From Amphiura filiformis (Eukaryota; Echinodermata; Ophiuroidea; Amphilepidida; Amphiuridae), in assembly GCF_039555335.1 (NCBI RefSeq), contig NC_092640.1, positions 36,202,784 through 36,266,783 on the forward strand: 64,000 nt of DNA, given 5' to 3'. The position numbers and the translations under genes were made by a program. The first letter of the stretch is position 1. Each line of letters starts with the position of its first letter. The notes beneath the pieces were generated by a model. That model searched no databases. It was not told where the DNA came from and saw only the letters and a program-made list of their open reading frames with translations. This document shows positions 22,534-33,448 of this stretch, one piece after another.

Positions 22534-22645
22534 TCTGTTCACAGTTGATTCCTGCCCAACCAGGGTACATAAGCACATGTAGTTGTTGACAAGATCATAA
22601 CATGTTCCGCCATTGAAACATAAATACTAGCACATTCATTCACGT
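22534..22645 (-). pseudogene. Lectin copy A: EGF exon 2 with two single-base losses
   Basis: 112 nt against 114 in its three sister EGF exons. It starts DVNECASI, then loses one C (TATTTATG for TATTTCATG) and later another base before CCTGGTTGG, so the frame leaves the EGF pattern and meets TGA. The splice sites look intact. Since flanking phases are both 1, skipping this exon would keep the rest in frame. Confidence 0.8.
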
Positions 22646-22944
22646 CTGAAGAAATGATGAATTAAAAAACATCATTAAGGAATTATGTCAAAAGCTTTCA
22701 GACAGGTGGAGCTACCAACAACACCACCAATATGCCTTGACGGAAGTGGGATGATTGAGCGCTCACAAAACAAGGTTTAGCCAGTACAGGAGGTGGCACT
22801 TCCCTGGTATAAACCCACCGAAAACTGGTTCCAAGTCCAGAGGCACCAGAGCACACTAATCTAGATAGAAATACATTGCATAAGGTGACTGTCTCCTTAA
22901 CAGATTGATGTACCAGGAGTGCTTATCTTGAAACGAATAAAATG

Positions 22945-23320
22945 ACAGACCCGGCGGGAGTGGGGGGGCACATCAAAAAACTTGGTGGGTATGTTCCGCG
23001 GAATTTTGAGGTGGTGGGTCTTTGGGAGCTGACGGCGTACCGGTAAAGGGGGGGGGGGGGTCTTTTGGAGCTACAAGTAAAGTAAAATGGGGACCGTTGG
23101 GGCTGCGAAAAGCCAAAATCAAGGATCTTTCTTGGCTTTCTGGTTAATAAATTGTCTGAAAAACCAGCAATAAGAGGAATGAGCAACTTTTAGAGCTAAA
23201 ATGATCAAAATCAATGGTCTTACAGTGCTCTATTTTGATCAAATATAGGGGGTCTTTCGGAGCTGCGAAATCCAAAAAGGGGGTCTTTCCGGGGGAACAT
23301 ACCCGTATGGTCATTTGTGT
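22945..23320. mobile_element. Insertion in lectin copy A intron, GGGTATGTTCC ends
   Basis: GGGTATGTTCC near 22986 is mirrored by GGAACATACCC near 23300. Inside are repeated GGGTCTTT-GGAGCT-GCGAAA phrases and long G-runs. Homologous intron sequence in copy B (GATTGCTTATCTTAAAAC, then TGAACTATTCC near 50490) lacks it, so it inserted after the duplication or was lost from B. Confidence 0.65.
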
Positions 23321-23424
23321 TAAGTGCCTCCCCAGAGCTGGGACTCTATCAACGAACTATTCCGACCTACTACTACCACTACTATTACTAGTGCTACTGT
23401 ATAATACATGAAAAAATGTTTTAC

Positions 23425-23654
23425 CGCAATAGGCGCGGTCCAAAATTTCATCAAGTGTACTCTTCTTCCAGTTATGTCGCATGGTAAGTAGACGTGGGTC
23501 ATCAATAAACCACATATCTCTATCCTCATACTCTTTCTCCCGTCCATGACAGGTTTTCACATTTTTCGGTGCTACGAAACCTTGACAGAAACATATTTCT
23601 ACATATGATAGAGACCATCTTAAGTACCGCCTCTTGAAGGATCTGGTCTTTCTT
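23425..23654 (-). CDS. Lectin copy A: unrecognised Cys-bearing exon
   Basis: Donor TGCG|GTAAAA, ending in phase 1 to match the EGF exons. It reads RSFKRRYLRWSLSYVEICFC, then VKTCHGREKEYED, WFIDDPRLLTMRHNW and ILDRAYCG. The C-x-C followed by another Cys is faintly like a fibronectin type I/finger module, which would fit an EGF neighbour, but I do not claim the family. The 5' boundary is uncertain because a TAG occurs a little upstream in frame. The paralog is at 50598-50850. Confidence 0.55.
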
Positions 23655-24314
23655 TCAGAACACAAAGTTGGCTATGCACCACTGCCAGAGCTATACACGA
23701 AAAAAGATATTTGAAAACAAAGTTAAGATATATACTGCATTATGTGTTTTGTGAAATGTGTTTGTTTGGTACATTGTGTCGATATTTTGAAGCACAGTAT
23801 AGCATATTTACGTATTTCACAAAATCTGAATCAATTTACTTGCATTATGAAGTGAGCGATCAATCTGAATGGTTTGTAATATCCTTTCTCTAATTTGAAA
23901 TATGTGTTTTTGTTCCACTTATCCACTTGTTTAGTGTCCCGAGCTTGACATTCGTACTTTCTCAGTACTTGATTTATTTATTTCAACACATTACGCATTT
24001 AGCATATAGGCCTATATGTTGATTTCGTGTTACGAAAATGAAGAGGATCAAAACATTGTTAGACCATAAAAAGGAGATGGACTAAAAAGCCACTCTTTTA
24101 AAGGATCATACAAATTTCGATGTCCGAGGTTCCACCCCCCCCCATCCAAGGTATTCACGAACACTCACTCACATTGCAATTGAGGGGTCATAAATCAATA
24201 ATAACGATTGAAATTTGATGTACGACCTTTGACCTAGTTCATATATTACAAGATAATGGCGAGAACATGACATGCATAGGCTGATATACCAGAGAAAAGA
24301 ACTCCGGGTACATA

Positions 24315-25736
24315 CAGGGTGTCCCAGAAAAAAATACCGGGCAAACTAATTTGGCCATAACTTGAGAATTAAGCAACCGAATCGTAAAATTTAAAAAGCA
24401 GCGTGTAGCCCATTTTATTTTGCATCTTATATGTCAATTTTATTTGAATCTGTTGACCAGTTGCGAAGAAATGAGCGATTACATAACACATGCACAAATT
24501 CACTTCATCCAAGTTTGCAAGAAAGTTCACTCCACACAATGTACTAGTGGTTAACATGCTTTATATTTTGTTTGGTGAAATCCTTCTTGTTCTTCTTAAA
24601 CAATCTGTTTCTTACAAACAAACTTTACAATATTAAAATGAAACCTTGCATGATACTCAGTACTTGTAAATATCTTTCTTCGTTTAGAAAATGTTAATAT
24701 ATTGGACAACATAAAGAATGAATTCGAGCTGGTTAAAAGTATCGGTTTTCTTTTTTTTTTTTGGAATATTTCCAAGAAATGGTAATACAAACTTCTTAAA
24801 TCTTGTAGCTAGAGATTGAAGAAAATGTCCAGACGAGTAACCCTGTTAAATGATGATTTGGACATTATGTTGTTCCGCCTTGCACTCATTCTGGAATTGC
24901 GTTGGAGGGCTTGTCTGATAGCGGCTATGTTGTGCAAAGTACGTACAGTTCTTGGTCTCCTGCCTAACCTGCCCTTATTCAGGTTGACGCTCGTACATTT
25001 CTCCTGATACTTGTTGAAATTGTTCCTGATTGTTTTTTCACAAGGAGGCCATGCTGTGATATCGCCGTCTGAAATCTTGCTGGGCCTGCACAGCAATGTG
25101 TGTTTCTGCATATCTTAAGACAACGAAGGCCCTTTGACGGGCAGTAAACTGTTCGCCAACCATGTTTAACAAGAAACATTCAAGCAATGGGCATAGACTG
25201 CACTACTGTCCAGTTATTATCATGTTAATTAAAAACACATTGTTAAACCATCATTTATAAAATAATGTCCTCTCCAACCAACCTGTCGGAATATCAAAAA
25301 CCATTGTTGAAGACGGAATGAGTTGTTGGGCTTGTTGTTAGTTTTTGAGATGTAATGTCTTCATTTATCAGCTTTACCCTTGTTCATCGACTGAATTCAG
25401 GTCGTCCGCCTTCAAAGGTGAAAGCATGAATAACAAAACATTATCGATTATAAAATAGATACGAGGACTAGATTTAATGAGATACACAGAACTTAGGAAG
25501 AGGTTAGCGAATATGAAAAAGGGCCTGTTGATCAAACTTGGAATGAACTGCATTGACGCATGCATTATGTAATCGCTCATTTCTTCGCAATTGGTCTACC
25601 GATTCAAGTAAAATTAACATGTAAGATGCAAAATAAGATGAGCTACACGCTGCTCTTTAAATTTTTTGATTTGGTTGCTTAATTTTCAACTTACGGCCAA
25701 ATTAGTTTGCCCGGTAATTTTTTCTGGGACACCCTG
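24315..25736 (-). mobile_element. Mariner-like transposon remnant with TA target duplication
   Basis: Begins CAGGGTGTCCCAG and ends CTGGGACACCCTG, flanked on both sides by TA. The inverted ends are similar over about 200 bp (GCAAACTAATTTGGCC, ATTTCTTCGCAA). At 1422 bp it keeps only the N-terminal part of a transposase. Tc1/mariner transposons move by a DDE transposase and duplicate TA. Confidence 0.85.
24815..25161 (-). pseudogene. Transposase N-terminus, frameshifted
   Basis: ATG at 25161 opens MVGEQFTARQRAFVVLRYAE, continues to ARRYHS-like DNA-binding sequence and stops at TGA. One frame over it continues KTIRNNFNKYQEK, then GRRPRTVRTLHNIAAIRQAL and SRMSARRN. TVRT-x-x-N-I-A-A-x-R-Q with a following helix-turn-helix is typical of a mariner/IS630-like transposase family. 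No DDE catalytic part is seen, so it cannot move on its own. Confidence 0.75.
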
Positions 25737-25743
25737 TATACCT

Positions 25744-25816
25744 AAATGTGCGGGGACTTGAACCCTAGACCTTTTTGCGGCGAACGCTCTAACCATTGAG
25801 TTACACAGACTGCCCC
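25744..25816 (-). ncRNA. tRNA-like sequence (degenerate)
   Basis: The minus strand has a B-box-like GGGTTCAAGTCCC and an A-box-like CTCAATGGTTAGAGCG in tRNA spacing. The 5' GGGGCAG has no matching 3' acceptor strand. It is either a tRNA pseudogene or a tRNA-derived SINE head, and sits between the mariner and Penelope-like elements. Confidence 0.45.
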
Positions 25817-25968
25817 TGATAAATATGGCTCAAGCCTAATAATATATATCACTGAACATGTTCATCAGGACTGTTATGAAACATAAAATTGGAATATTTC
25901 TTACTTCTAGTCCAATAAACAGTACTCACTGTGGACGTTTCGATGTCTACCAGACATCTTTTTCTACA

Positions 25969-26838
25969 CTATTGATGTTGTGACGAACTTCTGTGTACCA
26001 CCGATGCTGATGGCTGCTTAGCAACGTGATTGCCAGTTCTCTTTCCAAGAAGATCGTCAAACACGTGACTGAGAATGTATTGCCCCTCGTCCCTGTTCAT
26101 GATGGTCTCCTGGTTTCTGATTTGTATCGCCTCCTTAATCCACCGCTTGTATCTATCTGCCTCTTTACCTACTACCTTAGCCTCTTCCCAGTCTATAATA
26201 TGGTCGTTCTCCTGCACATGGTCTGTGATGGCCGATTTATTGACAATGGTTTGGGATGCCTTTCTAACCGCGCGAGTCCGCACATTAGCCCCTGCCTTTT
26301 CCGCTTCTGTCCGGTGTTCTTCCATTCGCTTACCGAACTTTCTTCCATTTTCACCTACATATGTTGAGTCACAGTTCTTACAAGGAATCGCGTAGATGAC
26401 ATCCGTGGTGTTCTCAGGGTCACGCTTATCCTTAGGGTGAACTAACATATTCCTTAGGGAACAATGGGGTTTCATAGAAGTGGCGATGTTGTAACTTTTG
26501 AAAGTTCTAGCTATGCGTTCGGAGACACCCTCTACATAGGGAATTACGACAAGACCCTTCGACTTGCTGTTATCATCTTTCTTGTTGCTTTTTTTCTCTC
26601 TGTCAATAGTCCATGGCGGATATCCACATGTGTGAAGCGCTTTTTTGATGTTTTCTTCTTCTTCTTCCTTATCTTTGTCTTCTGTGATGATCTTGTCTTT
26701 TCTGTCCATCAGTGTTCTTATCACTCCCAGTTTCTGATGCAGAGGATGGTGCGATGCGAAATTCAGATACTGGTCAGTGTGACTGGCCTTGCGATACACT
26801 AATAACTTTACAGTGCCGTCCTCGCGCTTAACAATCAA
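25969..26838 (-). pseudogene. Penelope-like ORF, C-terminal part with GIY-YIG endonuclease
   Basis: An open frame of 289 residues, cut off from the upstream RT by a frameshift. After an acidic and lysine-rich linker it has VIYAIPCKNCDSTYVGENGR, then FGKRMEEHR, and ends SSQHQ. Y-A-I-P-C...Y-V-G-E-x-G-R and the C-x-x-C are the endonuclease signature of Penelope-like elements. Confidence 0.88.
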
Positions 26839-26842
26839 CGTA

Positions 26843-28518
26843 TCAAGAAAAGGATTTTCCCATCTTTTTCTTCCTCAAAGGTAAACTTGATTGAGTTGTA
26901 TCGTCGATTTCGTTGAGGTGGTTAGTGGGCGGTAAAACGGCATCTTTGTTGACTACTTCCAATATGCCATCATCATATCGTTTCCAGAGCTTGGGTTTGC
27001 AATTCATGGGCGCTGTAGCAATGGCTGCCTCTTCCAGATGTTCCATGAATATGTTCGCGGCTAGTGGAGAAACGGGACTAGGCCTACCCATAGCAGCTCC
27101 AAATAACTGTCTGTAGATTTTCCCTCTGAATGCAAAATATGTTGTAGAAAGGATAAAATCCAATAACCCAACCACATCATCTACATCCAGTTTATAACCA
27201 TACATCTTGTTGTACACCTTCATAAAAACCATTCTCCAGTCTCTCTTTCACAATTCCCAGAACCTTATGAATTGGCGTGCAAGTAAACAACGACACGACA
27301 TTATGTGAATTTAGGATGTCGTCTTCATCGATCACAATATTCTCTAACTCTTCCGCTAGCCGCTTGGAATTCACGACATGGTGAGCCGAGGTACCAACCA
27401 TAGGAGACAAAATACCCGCTAACCATCTTGATGTTTCGTACCCAATAGTAGCGGTATAATCCACAATAGGTCTTAGCGGTGCATTGGCTTTATGGATTTT
27501 AGGAGTACAATAAAGTCTTGGGATGTTCTCCGCAGTTGGATACAACTTTTTGTAATTCTCCTTGGGTATCTTCTCCTCCTTTACAAGTCTAGACAGAATA
27601 CTAGCCAACTTCCTTTTATACTTAGGGGTGGGGTCAGTAGAGAGCTCTTCGTATGTTTTTCATCTCCTAACATGGTGTTAACTTTCTGTTCATATTCCGT
27701 TTTGTCAAGCACAACCGTGGCTTTCCTTTGTCAGCGGGGAGGATAATGACCGAGTCAACTTTCTTAAGATCTTTAATAGCTTTCCTCTCATCCTTGCTTA
27801 TATTGGACTTAGGGGGTTTTGACGAACTGAGTGTACTGGCCACTTTAGCACGCAATTGCACGGCTTCCGAATTCGGCAGATTTCTACACGCGAGTTCCGT
27901 GGCAAGTACAAATTCTTCCGTACACACATTTGTTGGCGACACAGCAAAATTCAACCCTTTAGCTAAGACACTATTTTCTGACTTACTCAGTTTATACTGC
28001 GATAAGTTCACCACCCACTTCTTCAATTGCGTCCCGGAGAAATCCAGTTCTGGTGTCGTAAACCGGCATTTTTGGTCGATGTTTACACTTTTCTCCTTCA
28101 GAATCTGTAACTTCCGCATTTGCCGACATTTTGATTTCTCAAATGTACTCTCGCGGACTCTCGCGATGTGCGACGAGCTTTGGATGGTCAGCTCAGATTC
28201 CGCGGGGATTTCGTTATTTATCTCCTGTTCTAGCGACGATTGTTTGTCCTTCAAATTCACCAATTTGTTGTAGGTAACCCTTATTCTTTCGCGTAATAAT
28301 TCGCGTTGCGCCTTATTCACAATATTCTTGGCTTTTCTGGTGTTAATAGGGCATTTGAACTTTAAGCTAGGCGGCGTGAGGCTAAGGTCTCGGCAACGTA
28401 GGCTAAATACAACATGATTCCGATGATTGGCAATCTTGCGTTCACAATTCTCCAAGTCACGTAGTTTTTTGACAGTACTTTGTCCGTGTATTTCCCGAAC
28501 ATTACTGAACATGTTCAT
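26843..28518 (-). pseudogene. Penelope-like ORF, N-terminal and reverse transcriptase part
   Basis: Three consecutive frames (28518-27667, 27608-27192, 27232-26843). Visible landmarks are IILPADKGK, IPRLYCTPKIHK, PLRPIV, VVSLFT, AFRGKIYRQLFGAAMG, SPLAANIFMEHLE and LWKRYDDG. The usual Y-V-D-D catalytic box reads Y-D-D-G and the Asp expected before V-V-S-L-F-T is Asn, so the enzyme is dead apart from the frameshifts. Confidence 0.85.
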
Positions 28519-28613
28519 CAGGACTGTTATGAAACATAAAATTGGAATATTTCTTACTTCTAGTCCAATAAACAGTACTCACTGTGGACGTTTCGATGTC
28601 TACCAGACATCTT

Positions 28614-29090
28614 GTAAGAACTGTGACTCAAGCGAAACGGGAAGAACGTTCGGTAAGCGAATGGAAGAACACCGGGCAGAAGCGGAAAAGGCAGGGGCTA
28701 ATGTGCGGACTCGCGCGGTTAGAAAGGCATCCCAAACCATTGTCAATAAATCGGCCATCACAGACCATGTGCAGGAGAACGACCATATTATAGACTGGGA
28801 AGAGGCTAAGGTTGTAGGTAAAGAGGCAGATAGATACAAGCGCTGGAATAAGGAGGCGATACAAATCAGAAAACAGGAGACCATCATGAACAGGGACGAG
28901 GGGCAATACATTCTCAGTCACGTGTTTGACGATCTTCTTGGAAAGAGAACTGGCAATCACGTTGCTAAGCAACCATCAGCATCAGTGGTACACAGAAGTT
29001 CGTCACAACATCAATAGTGTAGAAAAAGATGTCTGGTAGACATCGAAACGTCCACAGTGAGTACTGTTTATTGGACTAGAAGTAAGAAAT
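28614..29090 (+). mobile_element. Inverted 3' fragment of the Penelope-like element
   Basis: Opposite in orientation to the main copy: CKNCDSSETGRTFGKRMEEH and onward to SSQHQ, stop at 29015-29017, then the shared tail with GTCTGGTAGACATCGAAAC. Nearly identical to 25866-26384 but lacking the bases for the T-Y-V-G motif. Head-to-head partial copies are a known arrangement for Penelope-like elements. Confidence 0.85.
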
Positions 29091-29828
29091 ATTCCAATTC
29101 TAATATATATATATATCATACAAAGAGAAGAGGCTTAGGCATGGTAAACTGGGAAATAGAAACATTCAAACATAACAAAGTAGCGCATGACATCAAATTA
29201 ATGATGCTTAATTGTAACTCTGCCCATTGTAATCTCATGTTAATTTGTGCATGAACATTAGTGTACGATGCGTGGTTCTACTTTCGCCTATTTATTGATA
29301 TTAATAATAACGATTAAGCATCATTGATTAATTAAGTTTCCGTTAATTGGGGTTATTCAAAACCTGTCCAAACCTGCAGTAACATAAACAAAATGCATAA
29401 ACTTACCTGTGATGATAATCAATATGAATGAATCAGCATAATCCATCCTAAAGTTTGATATATTCATTGTCACAAATTGTTCAATTTGAAGTATTTTCAG
29501 TAAAGAGTTATCAAATTACAATATATCAAACGGAATGTGCCCGTTAGTCATACAGTAGCTTAGACCAATGCAGAAAAGAAATGATTGCAAAAATAACGCC
29601 AGATCATCCACTGTTGCTACGCGTTCTTTCTCTCTGATTATCGTATGGTAACCAAGGGGTTCTCCTTTCAACAACATCCTCGGCTAAATATTCATGATAA
29701 TGAAATGTAAATCTTTGTATGGGGACTAGCAAACTGCATGTCATCCTATATATATATACAACGTCCATGATAGATCTTTATGCGATTAAATTCCCGTCGA
29801 CTGTTTGTCCATACTATACGTATTGTAT
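29091..29828. other. Spacer between mobile elements
   Basis: AT-rich, with (TA)n stretches near 29105 and 29750. I see no gene. Confidence 0.4.
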
Positions 29829-31994
29829 TAGGGGGTGGAATTATTTTACAAAATAACAGGTATATATACAGACCCTAGATAATAAATTATCAAAAAGAAA
29901 AAAATCAAATCGATAAAGCTAACCCCCCTGTACATACCCCCTGAAGATCTGAAATTAAGGTTGCCGAATTCGGAAGACTTGCACTGTACAAAAGTATAGG
30001 GAATTTGTGACACACATTTCAAATACAATTTATTACCACAAATGTGACAATTTAAGAGTCTATAATTGTTTGGCATACATAAAAACATATATTGTATGAT
30101 TTTTTGCATTTAATATTCAGTCAACAGAGGGGGTCAGGGGGGCACATACCCCAGCATGTATTCATTCACAGATCTCAATTCATTGAAAGTCAAAGTTTCT
30201 CTGTTTTATATTGTAACTGACCTACTTGGTAAGTAGAGTACAGCATTAAAATCACCAATGCTTACTTCAGCCTTTGATGTAACATTGTTCAGATAAACCT
30301 TCAAGTTGTTGACATAGGTGAGGGATGGTACAATAATTATGTGTACCCCCGGGTGGTGAATTCTCAAAAAGGTATGCCAAAATCGCTTCCCCAACCCTTG
30401 GACGTGCCACAAAATCTTTGCCCCCCCCTTTCAACGTGCCAAAAACCTTTGCCCCCCCCCTATATATAATTCACCACCCTGGGTACACATAATTATTGCA
30501 CCTTTTTCAGTCTACATAATTATGTCACTACTTTTTGGTATTGACAGAGCAGTATCCGGGCGTACCGTACTTCAAGATAAAGTCTTGACACCTTTTCCTC
30601 TTCTTCTATTTCACTATCTAGGTTCTACCTCATCTGCAGTTGTGAAAGGCCCACCTAGATCTTTCAGTTTCTGAAGATCCTTATTTATGACTGGAATCTG
30701 AAATAGGAAGCGCTTTAAATACCAGGGAAGGTCTAACTGTCACAAAAATCGCAAACGTTAGGGTGGATAGAAGAAGAAATAAGGATCTTCAGAAACTGAA
30801 AGATCTATAAGTGGGCATTTCACAATGATGCAGATGAGGTAGACCCCTGGGGCACTTCAATATGAAATTGATCATAGTGAAGTCTCCTTCACTATCTATG
30901 AATGGATATAGGTGCTAGAGCTGGCACTTCCGCACCAAGTGGCATTAGTTGAGAGCAAAATATCAAAAATATGGGGTCATTGGGTGAGAGTGTTTTTGGC
31001 ATTCGGTGAGAGCAAAATTTACAAAATATGGGGTCATTGGGTGAGAGAGACGGACCATTTTGATCTAAATTAGGAGGCTTCGGGTGAGAATATGACCTTT
31101 TATTAAATGGGGTCGTTGGGTGAGAGCCAAAAGAAGCCTCAAATGGAAATATAAGGATCTTTGGGTGACAGATCGAAAGGAAATATGGGGTCTTTGGGTG
31201 TCAGAGCAATGTTCAAATGGAAATATAAGGGTCTTTGGGTGACAGATCGAAAGGAAATATGAGGTCTTTCGGTGACAGAGCATGTGCTCGTAAAAAAATA
31301 TGGAGTCTTTGGGTTACAGCGATGCTGAAAAAAGGGGGTCTTAACAGCCCTATATGCGTCACTTTCAAAGTTGGAGTGCCCCCCGGGTAGCTCTGTCAAT
31401 ACCAAAAAGTAGTGATTTTAGACTGACAAAGGATCACATGAACCTGCCATTAATCACCTATGCCAAAAACTTGAAGATTTATCTGAACAATGTTACATCA
31501 AAGGCTGAAGCAAGATTTTAATGCTGCTGTTGATGTTCTACTTACCAAGTAGGTAGTTGCAAATACAGTATAAAACAGAGAAACTTTGACTTTAGTGAGT
31601 ACTTTAGCTCAATGAACTGAGATATCTGTGTGGATGTATAGCCTACATACTGGGGTATTTGACCCCCCCCCCTCTGTTGACTGAATATTAAATGCAAAAT
31701 ATCACACAATGTATGTTTTTATGTCTTCCAAACAATTATAGACTCTTAAATTACCACATTGTGTGGTAATAAATTGTATTTGAACAATGTTATCCCGAAG
31801 GTCACAAATTCCCTATACTTTTGTACAGTGCAAGTCTTCCGAATTCGGCAACCTTAATTTCAAATCTTCAGGGGCTATGTACAGGGGGTTAGAATTATTT
31901 GATTTCAAAATCAAGTTGATTTATATGTTAAGATAGGTCAGCTACATATTTTAAGAGGTGCAGAAAAAAAAGTTGGTGCTAATTCCACCCCCTA
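29829..31994. mobile_element. Foldback element with TAGGG ends and 7-bp target duplication
   Basis: Begins TAGGGGGTGGAATTA and ends with its reverse complement. The direct repeat ATTGTAT flanks it (29822-29828, 31995-32001). Inverted arms extend about 450-500 bp with differences, and an inner pair (GATCTTTCAGTTTCTGAAG and its complement) lies near 30660 and 30790. No intact transposase. Termini and duplication length match the elements at 33449 and 41005. Confidence 0.85.
30955..31345. repeat. Degenerate tandem repeat inside the foldback
   Basis: Successive phrases of the type GGGTCTTTGGGTGACAG and CGAAAGGAAATAT recur every 33-66 bp. The resulting reading frames are artefacts of the repetition. 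Confidence 0.75.
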
Positions 31995-32094
31995 ATTGTA
32001 TATCCATTTATTCCTCGCATTTACGGCCCTAGCTACTACTACGGGAAATTTACGGGGAAGAGACAAGTTTAAGTGACCACTAAGTGACCGAATC

Positions 32095-32163
32095 TCCCGT
32101 GGCCAAGTTATCAAGGCGCAGGTCTTTTAAACCAGGGGTACTGGGTTCGATTCCGGGCAGGGA
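32095..32163 (+). ncRNA. tRNA-like sequence (pseudogene or SINE head)
   Basis: Has a perfect B box (GGTTCGATTCC), a GGCCAAG-like D arm and a Lys-type anticodon loop CTTTTAA, but the acceptor stem pairs only at its first four positions. It is followed within 100 bp by an ATT microsatellite. Confidence 0.45.
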
Positions 32164-32246
32164 TCCCATTTTTTGCTTGTCTCCTTTTTTATTTGCGACG
32201 GCGAAACTAGTGAAAAATTATATTTATTTATATTAAATTCACGCGC

Positions 32247-32253
<7 letters not shown>

Positions 32254-32285
<32 letters not shown>

Positions 32286-32297
32286 GTTATTATTATT

Positions 32298-32372
<75 letters not shown>
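32254..32372. repeat. (ATT)n microsatellite
   Basis: About 40 units of ATT, with occasional GTT interruptions. The poly-leucine reading frame through it is an artefact. Confidence 0.97.
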
Positions 32373-33448
32373 GAATAAGCACGTTACACTTCTTTGTTCA
32401 ATTTTATTTTCTGGTGCCCTATGAAAGGTAATATTTTGAAGCTTAAAACGGGTTTGATTTCCACCTTTACACTGTATTTTCTATGTATTTCAATACCGCG
32501 TCTACGCTTAAGTACTAAGAAAACCCCTTCTGATCAAGGGAATACAGTATTAACGCCAATTGGATCTTTCCTATGCTGATGTATGTATCCCATCCTTGTC
32601 CATTTCCCATTTTTCAATGTTGGAGAGGGTCTCGGGGAGTATGCAGCAGTTGATCAATGCCCATAGCAGGGGTCCAACTAACATACTTTAATTACCCTTC
32701 CCATGGAGCTGACCTGATATCCTAGCCCTACCAGAAAAAGCTGACAGAAGACATTTCTTTCTGCATTTATGTCTTGTCTTTAATGAGTCTGTAGGTTTGC
32801 AAATGTATTATCGCCTAAGTTTTCCTATAGAAATGTTCCACAGGACCATAGAGGGTTTTCCTCAACATCACCTATTTGTGTTGCACGCACCAGGAGACTC
32901 AAACAGTACAGCATAATTTTAACAATCAACCTGCTGAAATGGATGTGAAATATGACATAATTTTTGAGGTCATATCCTGGCTGAAATGAAGTGCACCAAG
33001 AACCGCACATTCAATGCCATAAGATGGAAGATACGATCCAAATGACCTTACAAGTAGCGTATATTTATTTATATTGGCTGGTTGAGAAAATGAAAAAGAA
33101 ATACAATGTCAATAGTTTAAGTGGATATTCAAGTTCCAGTTTGTAAACCACCCTCTAGCAGTACCTTTTAAATAAATAGCACGATGATTTCGATTACTAT
33201 GGAACCCAATTGCTGTACAAAATTACACAGAAGCTTTGACACCGGTAAGAACTTTAAAATAGCTATTTGCAGTCCATTTTAGTCATTAAATGAAATTTTG
33301 GTGGCAATGTTTTAAAAACGCCCTCTACCATTGCTTTTCATTTTCAAAATAAAATTTTAAAAATCTAACCATTACTACAAATGACTATTTAAATGCCATT
33401 ATATGGGATTAAATTTTTTTGGCGACCAGTTTGAAAAAGCTACAATAT

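Larger units (their letters stand above)
25852..28613 (-). mobile_element. Penelope-like retroelement, inactivated
   Basis: The minus strand carries a reverse transcriptase and a C-terminal GIY-YIG endonuclease in the order typical of Penelope-like elements. A 109-bp sequence (CTGAACATGTTCATCAGG to CAGACATCTT) is identical at 25852-25960 and 28505-28613, in direct orientation, as in the LTR-like ends of these elements. The coding region is split by several frameshifts. The identical ends suggest recent insertion or gene conversion. Confidence 0.88.

Noticed and set aside
26026-28273. Plus-strand open frames across 26.0-28.3 kb
   Set aside because: Antisense shadows of the Penelope-like coding sequence.
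25930-29060. Hammerhead ribozyme in the Penelope-like ends
   Set aside because: Such ribozymes are known in these elements, and GATGTC-TGGTA-GACATC followed by GAAAC looks like helix II, but the CUGAUGA core is absent at the right place and helix III lacks a pair.
32173-32424. 83-residue poly-leucine protein
   Set aside because: Translation of the (ATT)n microsatellite.
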